Position numbers and translations under genes: made by a program. This document shows, in pieces, positions 47,101 to 59,100 of a stretch of DNA of 64,000 nt. Origin of the DNA: Apoda limacodes (lineage: Eukaryota; Arthropoda; Insecta; Lepidoptera; Limacodidae); NCBI GenBank assembly GCA_946406115.1, contig OX291542.1:4860959-4924958 (forward strand). Direction: 5' to 3'. The notes under the pieces were generated by a model, which was not told where the DNA came from, made no database searches, and saw only the letters and a list, made by a program, of their open reading frames with translations. The first letter of the stretch is position 1. Each line of letters opens with the position of its first letter.

Positions 47101-50100
47101 CGGAAGATGTTTTTGATGACGCGTTGAATACGACGTGAAGTTGTGTAGTTGTGGAAACAATTTTATGAACTTCGTGATGTAGTAAGAAACGACTGAGTTT
47201 CGTGGTTCTTCCGGCCGGTATCATGTGTCCGAGCGTCAAGTATTCATTAATAAACAATTTATATTCTTTCGCAAGGTTTGGTTGATAGGCAAATTTTCGT
47301 TCTAATTGTTTAAATTGTGCAATTGCTTTTGGTTTAGAATCTCCTAAATTTTGCTCAAAATTTGATTTTAATGGTAGTCTAACTTCATAGTGGCCACTTT
47401 TACGCCTTTTTGTAGAAGCTTTGTAAAAGTCTATGCACCTTTGATCCTCTCTTGATAGGTTTGATTCCTCCACTACGTCTTCTATCTCCCAAAATTTCCT
47501 GATATCGTCAATATTATTTATGATGACATTGCAATGCAGTGTGTTGATTTTTCCACTCAGAATCCATCCCAGACGGGTTTGTTGTGCTATAGGCAATGCA
47601 TTGTGTGATTTACAAATGCCTTCCAAAAGTATTTCAGAGTAGATGTCAGCCCCTAACAATAAGTCGATAGGGCGTCTGACATAGAAGTCCGGGTCAGCTA
47701 AATGTATGCCATCCAAATAAGACCATGTTGGCTTAAAAAATGTTGTGGTAGGTAATTTTTTTTATAAGGGTTTTCAAAGTCAAAGTCAAAGTCAAAATGG
47801 TTTATTCAAATAAGGATTTTACAATCACTTTTGAATCGTCAAAGTTATAAAATATTATTTTTTGAACCCTCCCACCTTCCCGCCGGTTCACAATGTTGTT
47901 GATTTCTACCGAGAAGAATCCGGCAAGAAACCTGATAGTTACTCTTTTAAAAACACTATCAATAATACAAATAAACTAAAATACAATTAATGTTTTAAAT
48001 AAAAAAATTTTTAGTCGTACAATTTTATGTTATTTCCATTTTAATTTGGTTTACCTATGCATCCTGTAATTGAGCATCATCAGTCCCAAGGATTTTTATC
48101 ATTTACATAGTATGAAATATTGTAGTATGCCTTTTTACAAAGTACCTGCTTGATAAAAGATTTAAATTTACTTATTGATAGATTTTGAATTTTATTGGGA
48201 ACTTTGTTGTAAAAGTGTATACATTGCCCCATAAAAGAGTTACTTATTTTGTGTAGACGTGTATCATGCACCAACAGCTTATTTTTACTTCTAGTATTTA
48301 CTTTGTGAACGTCACTTTTCTTGCTGAAACTATTGATATTTTTATGTACATATAAAAGATTTTCATATATGTACTGCGACACTAAAGTTAAAATTTTTAC
48401 TTCCCTAAACCTACCCCTCAGAGATATCCTAGATCCTAATTTATAAATAGCACGAATTGCCCTTTTTTGTAACAAAAATATTGTATTTACATCAGCAGCG
48501 CTACCCCACAATAGGATACCATATGTCATTAAACTATGGAAATAGCTAAAATATACTATTTTTTCAGTGTCGACATCGGTCAATTGTCTTATTTTCTTGA
48601 TCGCATACACAGCAGAGCTAAGTTTTTTGGCTAGGTTATGAATATGAGAACCCCATTGAAGTTTGGAGTCCAGCGTTATGCCAAGAAAGACTGTTGAATT
48701 AACAAGTTCTAATTGCTCTCCATTAATATTAATACATGACTGTCTCTGACTAACATTTGGTAATGTAAATTTAAGACATTTGGTTTTTTTTTTCATTAAG
48801 TAACAAATTAACAAAGCGTTAAACCAATTTACAATTTTAGAAAGGGCATTATTTAATTCATTATAATATGTCTGTCGTCTCTTAACTTTAAAAAGCAAAG
48901 AGGTGTCATCAGCAAATAAGACAATGTCATGGTTTTTTACATTATATGGGAGATCATTAATGTAAATAAGAAATAGAAAAGGACCTAAAATTGAGCCCTG
49001 AGGGACTCCTATAGTGACTGCTGATCCCGGAGATCTTTCACCGTTGACATCTATTTTCTGTACTCTCCTACTCATATAGGATGTCAAAAGGTCGAGAGCT
49101 TCATTAAAAGAACATCGGTTTGAAAAGTGTAATCATTATGTGTTGAAGAACAATTGATTGTGATAGCTCCTTTACAGTTGTTTGGCTTGTCTCCTATTCC
49201 TGAAACTACTCCCTTGATATTTTGCCGAGGTAGCCCCAACAACTGAGCTGCATTTGCAGATATTAGACACGCCTGTGACCCTCAAGAAGGGCTCGCATGT
49301 TAAAATATGAACCATCCCGACCTTGAACCTTTACCATGGCTGTTGCCAATAAAACTTCTGGAATGTCACCTTGTAATGACACGTGAGTATTCCTTTGAGC
49401 AGGCGGCGTCGATTGAGACCTCGACTGCATGTTGTAATTGTCACAATTTGCTGGTCCAGTTGTAGGTGTCCGGTTGCTTGCTTGCCCGTATGTCTCGTGT
49501 AAGAGTGTGGTTTGGCGACCGTTGCATGTGCGGCAACGTTTTTCAGAAATGCACACCTTACCATAATGGTTATAAAGGCAATTATTGCATAAATTCAATC
49601 TTGACACAGTACATTTTTTGTTTATTAGTGTCATATCTAAAAACTTTTGGCAGTAGAAAAAGGCATATTCATTAGTTTCGCAGAGAGGACATTTAAATTT
49701 CTCGAAAGAGACATTTTTATTTTGATTTAATGATTGCTGGACTCGATTTGATTGATATGCGACTTTAGAAAAATTTGGCTTCTGATATTTGTTTACTTCT
49801 TGCTTTTGATTGTTTTCCCCTATATGCTTGATACTCTGATTTCCTGCCAAATGTTTCTATAGTGGTAAACTTGCTTTTCAAGAAATCCAGGAATTCTTGT
49901 AAAACTGGTAATTCCCTTGGTTGCTTTAGGGTTTGAGAATAGTCGTTGTAAGTTTCTGGATCTAATTTCTGTGATAAGATATGAACAATCAGCGGGTCCC
50001 ATGAACTCACATCGACTCCTAGGTTTTGAATTTAATTTTTTTCAGCACTTTCAAATCTGTCTGCCACAATGCTAAACGCGCGATAATGGTCTGTCATTGT

Positions 50101-53100
50101 TGTTTTTAGATAATAATATATAATAAAATTCAAAACGGCAATGCACAGTGGTCAAATGCATTTAAAATTCGCGAAAATTTGATACCGGTCTTAACTGAGC
50201 GCGCGCCGCGTCAAACACTTGGGGCTTAGTGACCCCTATCTCATATATGGTAGGTATAGGGGCCTTACTGTACAAAACCCCAGGTCTCGTCAAATACATA
50301 CAGGTAGCTTTCTACTGGCTCTTAAGCTATTATGAACTTCGCCTTGTTTTTAATTTTCTTTTCACGAAAAAAGAGTAATTTTCAGTAACATTCACAACCA
50401 ATTTTTGAACCCAATCACGGTTGGCCATAAGCACATGCGCAATAGACCGACTCGTTTGCACACGAATCAAAAAACCATGATAAAATGGATTTTCTGTTTT
50501 TTTTTTTTTTATACCACTAAGGTGGCAAACAAGCCTACGGTCCGCCTGATGGTAAGCGGTCACCGTAGCCTATGGACGCTTGCGACACCAGGGGCATCAC
50601 TCGCGGGTTGCCGACCCTTCAGAAATCTAATAACTTCTTTTTCAGTACGTATTGATAGACTTTAGATAGACTTTACATACGTGTTTATTTTTGACGTATG
50701 CGGGTTTTCTCACGACGTGTTCTTATACCGGAAAGCCAAATATGTGATTCAAAGAAAGACTTATTAGTACACGCCAGATTAGAATGTCACCCATCAGTAC
50801 GCGAGACAGACCCGAAACCGCTTAGCCGCACCGGCATACTTGTATTACGTAATAAATAATTAATGAGTATTTTCGGACATTACACACAGCGCCGTCTGGT
50901 CCCAAACTAAGCAAAGCTTATGCAATGGAAACCAGACAATGGATACAAATAATATATACTACTACTATTTCTTTGTAAACACCGTCACAAGACATACACA
51001 ATTAATAAATATTTATCTTGTGCGGGAATCGAGCCCACGCACCTCGATTCAAAAGTCTGGTCATTACCCACTAAGCCACGGAGCCGACTTGTCGGACCGT
51101 CATCCCGGTAGTGTACGTGTCTCATTGTAACCTATACAAAACGCAGCGGTCCGGCAAAGCAAACGGGTTGACGTCCGGTGAATAAAACGGACGTTTACGA
51201 GAGACCAAACTACTTTGCGTTTTAATATTAAGCACAAACATCTTTTTACCTCAAGGTCTGGCATATAATTCTGTATATTAAAAAGTACAGATTTGTCCAT
51301 CGGCAAGTTGTACAACTGGACACCGCGGAGAGACAACTTCTTTAAAGTCGACGGAAAATGGCTCAGTCCAGTCTGAAACATATATAAATCGAATATTCAT
51401 CTATTGTTATAGTTTTAAAAACCGGTCAAGTACGTGTTATACACGCATTAAGTTACGGTAAGTGCGATTCCTTGTGATAGAGCTGGTTCTGAATACAACT
51501 CTGAGGTGGCACAAAAGCAAACTACCTTACTACCTATAAATATACCCAGGCGATAAACTAATAGAGCGCGGGCAAAGCTGCGGGCAATAACTTGTTATTA
51601 AAATAAAACTCACTGCATTATAGTTGATGTTACAATACTCCAATGCAAGTGACGTAAGGTTTGGGCACTGTGCTTTAAGTGCTTTGAAAATGGACTGCGT
51701 CACAGAGTACTGTGGTCCAGGGCAGTTGTCTGAACATTCACATGAATTTGATATGGTTTCAGTGGAGCATTCCTGTTGCCCATTAGGCGTACGACTGCAT
51801 CTAAAAAGGACAAAGCACAATTTTTAACAAAGATTTTTGTTTTCTTGTTCATGTTCCTTTTTACTTTTATTGTTAAAAACTGGACACTTATCTCCGAGAA
51901 GGGATGGTCAGTTATTAAGACCATCAACTGTACCAGCGAACAGATAATGATGCACGTAATATAAACTTTCACTAATGGTTAAACGTCCCAACGTGATAAA
52001 AGACGACATTTACAATATTTCACTCCGGTCACTTCATATGAGAATCCAGTTATGTGTATACGCGCAAATGTGTGCGGGAACAGAGGGGTAGACTTTAGAG
52101 AGCGGCGACGGCGAGGCTAATACTGTGACAATACAGACATTGGTAACTTGTTATTACTTCTACCGGAAATCGAAACCCAAGACCTTCGACTCGGAAGTTC
52201 AACGCGCTGAGCCATTGCAGTCGTCATTCATTGTTGACTAGTCGTCGTTTGGCAACTACGTTTGTATAAAACTGATATGATGTTGATATCCTAAAATATT
52301 TAAAAAAAAATAATATTCTATCAACAAAAATTAAAAAGGTACATACGTAGCAGAATATCTAGGCAGTTGTCTAGGAGCAATATGTAACCGAGCGTGTTGC
52401 CGACAAACTGTTGGCATCTGTTCTTGTCTTTCTGCAGTATTATGTATAATAACGTCACATTCATTCTTCACGTTGTTTGTATTTATATCGTTGAGCACTT
52501 GACTGTTGGTTTGATTGTTTGTTTTTTCTGCATTTTTTGCGTTTCCTAGGCAACTAAAAAAATAATGTGATAAAATTGATGATATTGAATTAAAATTATT
52601 ATCATTATAATACTTAACCACTGTGAACTGTGAAACACTTACCCATTGCTTTCCCTAGCAAATCCAGACAGTAATAACTCTTTAGTGCCAGAGTGTAGCA
52701 CGTACGTCAACAACCATTGCATCCTGGCAACACCGATCGGCCAGTCCCTCATATCTACATTCTGCCACAGAGTATGATCACATATTAGGGTGCCGAGACG
52801 CTCACATGTACTAAAACAGAAAAATAATGTGTACTTTATGTATCTTAACAAATGAATCCAATATAAATTTGTTCATACAAACAAAAAACACTAAAATATC
52901 TTTAACTATAAACATTTTGCTAAGCTACCAAGTCGCAAAAAGCATATTCATCAATGAAATTGCCAGTAATTTTTCAAAATTTTTCACTATTATTAAATTA
53001 TTCTTTACTAGCATTTTCTCGCGACTTCGACTGAACTTCTAAAAAAAAAAAATCTCATACAAATTTCATCTCCTGTTTTGCCCCCTAGCGAAGAGGCAAT

Positions 53101-56100
53101 CCATTTAATACGTCACGGAAATTTTCGTAATTTGAGACCCTCCTCTGCCCCATGTCACGCTTTTTCTCAAAAATTTAGTGAGAAAAATTTTTCTTTGTCT
53201 CACTGTGCATGACCCCCGTCCCCCTTAGCGCGTGACGTATTCAATGGATGCGCCTTAAAAGCCACATACCAATTTTTATAAATTTAGATTAATTAAATTT
53301 ACTAATATTCATACACATTTCCAACCCCTATTTTACCCCGATTGTCCAATATGCTTTTTGTGTGGATCCCTACATTCTCGTCCTTGCGGTTTGGGCTGCA
53401 CGTTGATATGTCATTGAATCAATCAGTCAATAAGTTTCTTCTTTTATATTTACATACAGATTACTCTTATTCTAAAATCACTTACTATCCAAGGGCTTTT
53501 AAATCTCTGGACGAGCATAGTTTCAGGATGAACAGCAACACATCATCTGAAAGGTCCAAGAGTTGCACGTCTCTGTGTGCATTGTGCATGGTCTTCAGTA
53601 TTTTATGATTTGGTGTAGTATCTGAAACTAAAATAATTTTATTTAGGTAAAAGGACAAATGAGATTTGCAGAATAAAAAAACTAGAACCTAACCTTAATA
53701 AAAAGGTGCAATAACGCCAGGCCAACCTTTAGGTTTAGAAAATTATAAAAGATAAATAGACGAGTAGATAATAAACAATTTTGGACATTACTCACAGTAC
53801 CATCTGGTTCCCAACTCATCAAAGCTTGTGCTATAGATGCCAGACAACAAATACAACTAAATATAAATACCAACACATATATTTTAATACATCCATATTA
53901 TACACAGAAAAACACCCCTCAAGACAAATGTTAATTTTTTTTTTTAATACCACTTAGGTGGCATACCCTAGCCTATGGACGCTTGCAACACTAGAGGTAT
54001 CACGCGTGCGTTGCCGACCCTTCAGAAATCTAATAATTTCTTTCATCACATGCATGTAAGTCCTGTGCAAGAATAAAACGATCGTTGGGGGTCGCCAGGT
54101 CATTAGCTTCTGACCCACGGAGCCGCCGGAGATGGTGCCAAATCGTGTAGATTATATATGAAATATGGTTTAATACATTCTGGCAACACTGAGAATGTCA
54201 ACATAACAGCTGTTGAATTAATTTAATTTTTGTAGTTTTTAGTTAAATTAATAGTGCAAAATGTATTTATAATAATGTAAATAAAATACCTAATACAGTC
54301 ACCGACACTTTCGAATTTATAATATCAGTATTAGTATTGATGTATGGTACAGACTAATCGCAAATCTCCTCCTTTTCTAAAGTCAGTTAATGTATAGTTT
54401 TGAATTAATAATATCTCTTATATGGATACCTACAGACCATTCGCGAACTTCCTCATTTTTTAAAGTTGGTTAAAATATAAACATGACAGGGGGGATACGA
54501 GTCCCTAAAATAGTATTACACAGCAAGTTCCGATGTTTCTTCAGCCTAGGGGAGACAACAGTACTGTTAAAATCCCCGACAACGACAGGAAGACAGAAGA
54601 TCAACACCAAATATTGTGTACAATTGTTTGTGAGCTGAAATTGTGTTTCAAAGAAGTCAAACAGTCAAACAAACCAAACATTCCTTTGAATCTCAATCCT
54701 TTGTCGACTTTTCCTGGGGAGTATTTTCTGTTTAACTATAAAGTTACACATTCTACATAATTAAGCACTTTCATATATTTAGCATTTTTCTATACGCCCA
54801 CACAGCACTTTTATATATTTAGCATTTTTCTATACGCCCACACAGCAATTTTATATATTTAGCATTTTTCTATACGCCCACACAGCACTTTTATATATTT
54901 AGCATTTTTCTATACGCCCACACAGCACTTTTATATATTTAGCATTTTCTTTATATGCCCACACAGTGACTCATTCGTAGACTCTGTTTGTTTTATATAA
55001 AAGCAAAAATGCCGAAAGTTGGTCGCGGTACACCAAACTATATATAACTAATTACTTGCATACAATTCATACACATAGAAAAAACTGTCCCTATGGTGTC
55101 CTTTGTCGTGGTCGAGATTAATTGATTCGGGTGATTTTTAGTACGCTCGATAAAGCGGACTGCCAGGACTTCGAGATATTGGGGAATCTTGGGGAGCTCG
55201 AAGACCGCGTTATGAACACACCAGGAGGCACTCCACTCCAACACAAAGTCAAAGACGAATGCAAAAGAGAAGACAAATAAAACAAGACCAAAGTTATAAC
55301 ATACAAAAAGCAACACTTAACACACTGTCTCTTAGAACCGATGAAAAATTATTTGAACTAAGTAATGCACTGCAAGATATTAAATGGAACATCCTCGGCT
55401 TGAGTGAAATTCGAAGACTTGGTGATCGTATAGAGGAATACCAGGACTTTATCTTGTACTACAAAGGACAGACACAAGGACAGTATGGAGTTGGCTTTTT
55501 GATAAAAAAAGACTTAAAGAAACACATTATAGAACTTAGAGGTATTTCCGAGAGAATTGTAATACTGAACATAAACATACCCGGTTTCCGCAATCCTTGG
55601 TCTATTATACAAGTATATGCGCCAACAGAATCGGCGGATGATAAATGCAAAGACGAATTCTATAAAAGCCTCTCTGCCACAGAATACACAAAAAAATGTC
55701 ATTGTGATGGGCGACTTTAATGGTAAAATAGGCGAACAAAACCAAGGTGAAGAAAAAGTCCTGGGAAAATTTGGTTTAGGAAGAAGAAGCCCTAATGGGA
55801 GAAGTTTAGTGAACATGGCTTTAGAAAATAATCTTACAATTATGAACAGTTGCTACAAGAAAAAAGCCTCAAAGAAATGGACTTGGATATCACCTGACGG
55901 CACATACCGTAATGAAATAGATTATATCCTTAGTAACCGACCCGATGCATTCAAAGATGTTAAAATTATTAATCAACTTAATTTTAACACAAACCACAGA
56001 ATGGTTAGAGCAACACTTCAGTATCAAGATAGGAAATCTCGGAAAAACTTTAGAAACTTTAGAAATCAGTTCTTAAATGTTCCTTCCCAACAAAATTACA

Positions 56101-59100
56101 GCTCAAAATACCCAACCAACTCAATACAAGAAATGTACAACCTTGAAATCAATAGCTTAAACGAAAATAGAAATATTAGAAACAACAAATCCAAAATACT
56201 TAGTAAAAGCACTTTACAACTCCTACAAAAGAGGAAAGAGATGTTTAAGAATATAGAGGATAAACTTGTGGCCAGAGAAATAGCTAAAATAAGTAAGGAA
56301 ATAACACAAAATATAAAAAAAGACCGATTAAAAAGACAAAATGAATGTATCAATGATTATATCAACAAAACAGGGGGTATTAAAAGGGCCCTAAAAGAAC
56401 TAAAAGATCATAAATCATGGATACCAAATCTTCTAAACAAAAACAAAAAACTAATAACTGAAAGAAAAACAATCCTAACAGTAGCCACCGACTTTTACAG
56501 AAATTTATATACCTCTCAAATCTCACAAGACGGAACCATTAGACTAGACACACAAGAAAACGAGGAGACCGTGCCAATGATATCTGAAGAAGAAGTGATC
56601 TTTGCTATACATACCCAGAAAAATGACAAATCACCTGGCCCGGACAACATAACAAACAAAACATTACTAATGACCCTACCACAAAAAGTATACACACTAA
56701 CGGAACTCTACAACAAGGCATTGGATTCGGAATATATCCCTAGCCAGTGGACAAATAGTACCATAATCCTAATACATAAAAAGGGAGACAAAAGTAACAT
56801 ATGTAACTACTGACCCATCAGTTTGATGTCAAATGTGTATACAGTTTTCTCCAAAATCATCCTGAATCGCATCAAAAGAACTCTGGATCTACAACAACCA
56901 CGTGAACAAGCAGGCTTCAGACCTGGATATTCAACTATAGACCATATGCACACCCTAAAACAATTAATAGAAAAAAGCCAGGAATATGGATACGCTTTAT
57001 ATCTAGGTTATGTTGACTATCACAAAGCCTTTGACTCACTGGAACACTCTTACATATGGAAAGCGCTAAAAACCCAGGGGGTACCCTGTAAATATATAAG
57101 GTTAATAAGGAACATTTACTAAAACAGCTCAGCACAAGTGAAATTGGAAACACAAAGAGATAGCTTCCCAATCCAAAAAGGAGTGAGACAAGGTGACCCA
57201 CTTTCACCGAAACTCTTTACTGCAGTGCTGGAAGAAGTGTTCAAAGAATTAAACTGGGATAACCTGGGAATAAATATCAACGGAACAAAGCTCAACCATC
57301 TTAGGTTCGCTGACGACATAGTGCTGATCACTGACTGTGCAGAAACATTACAAACCATGATCACAGAACTATCCCTAAAAAGCAGAAAAGTAGGACTTGT
57401 TATGAATAGAGGAAAAACAAAACTAATGACCAATAGATCAAAGACTATTATACAGTTAGAAGGTGAACCTATAGAGTATGGAAACGAATACATATACCTA
57501 GGGCAACTTATCTCTTTTAATGACCAGCTCGAACAAGAAATAGAGCGAAGAATAGCAAACTCATGGAAAAGATATTGGTCCCTGAAACATGTAATGAAAG
57601 ATGTCAAATACAGTACGCAAGTGAAAAGAAAACTATTTAACACATGTATTCTACCTATACTTACGTATGGATGTGAAACATGGGCCGACACACTGAAACT
57701 ACAGCATAGAATCCGAACTTGCCAAAGGAGCATGGAAAGGAGTATCCTGGGGTTCAAAAGAAAAGACAAGAAGCAAGCAGTAGAACTAAGAAAAATAACA
57801 AAGCTTCAAGATATTACAACTAAAACAAAACAACTCAAGTGGCGATGGAAAGGACACATGGTAAGAGACCAGACGAATAAATGGTGCAAAACCTTAACAG
57901 AGTGGACCCCTACATTTAACACTAAGAGGAAAAGAGGTAGACAAAAAAAAGGTGGTCAGACAATCTCAAAGAAACAGCAGGTGCTTTATGGACAAGAGCT
58001 GCCAAAAATAGAGCCTATGTGTTAAAAGAACACGCTGACACAAACAAAACTCCGGAATGATGTGCAACAAACTTTATTTTTATTTTATTTTTAGCATATT
58101 AATAACATAAATAAATTAACAATGTATATGTATTCACCAACTTGTATGTAATTGTCAGTAATAAAGGCTTATTATTGATATAATTTTTGTAATCATTGAT
58201 TTAGTATATTTTAAAAGACTTGAGCATTTTTCAATACAAAATACTTGTATATTATAATTGGTTATGTCAAAACAAAAATGTTCAGTCACACAGGTTCTCT
58301 GTGACTCGGGCTGTGTGTTTCCGTAAAACCCACGCTTGATTGAACAACCCACCGTGCAACCCACAGCTTGGTGTGCATGCGTAACGGCCACCGTTGTTCA
58401 TGATAGGAGATGTTTTGATGGTAGAGATTGCATTAAAAGAGAGTAAAATAATATTTTTACTCAATCTATAGAACCTTAATTCAATGGGCTAGAAACTGAT
58501 AAGTAAAAAATAAAATAAACTAGGAGTAACTAATTCAAATAAAATAGGAAAAATATTGATTGAGTAGTCAAATGGGCAGTAACATGTGTCCGTATATGAC
58601 AGCCTTATAAGTCCACCATCTTTGCCTTGATTCTGATCACATTATATAGGAAGATGTCTTATGTTAACAGCAGTATTTATACACTGTACTGAATTTTTGT
58701 CTCAGTTTTGATAGAAATCTGTTTAATATACCAATATTTGAGATTTTGAAAAAAACTTTTAGGAATGTGCCACCTGCTGTTACCATAATGCGACAAACTG
58801 GTGATAGGCTCACCACCTGTAACACAGTTATTTGTTATTTTTTGTTATTAAACCTAGCTATTTTGCTGCCAGTCTCTTATAAATCCACTTTTATAAAAGA
58901 CACTACACAGCTAAAATGTGTGATTTTATTTGGCACTGTACCCTGCATATATGAACTTTTTGGACATTACACATAGCAATGTCTGGTCCCAAACAAAGCA
59001 GAGCTTGTACTACAGATACTAGAAAAGAGAAACCCAAATGTTCATCACATTAATGTTTCTCCTCTAAAGCATGCAGCCCAACCAACCATCCTACCAACTG

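Larger units (their letters stand above)
43990..50097 (-). mobile_element. Decayed BEL/Pao LTR retrotransposon
   Basis: On the minus strand the order is gag, Cys/His knuckles, protease, reverse transcriptase, RNase H, integrase and an env-like piece, the BEL/Pao order. Multiple frameshifts, deletions and stops are present, and a LINE is inserted at 47773-49107. No direct LTR pair was found; instead the ends lie next to an inverted 84-bp repeat pair. It sits in sense orientation in intron 6 of the F-box gene. Confidence 0.8.

Noticed and set aside
51000..51090. tRNA gene
   Set aside because: A and B boxes are present but the cloverleaf is incomplete and it is joined to a repeated SINE body; same for 42850-42925 and 52140-52230.
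56096..56353. Minus-strand frames inside the RTE LINE (also 57119-57769)
   Set aside because: Antisense shadows of the LINE coding frame.
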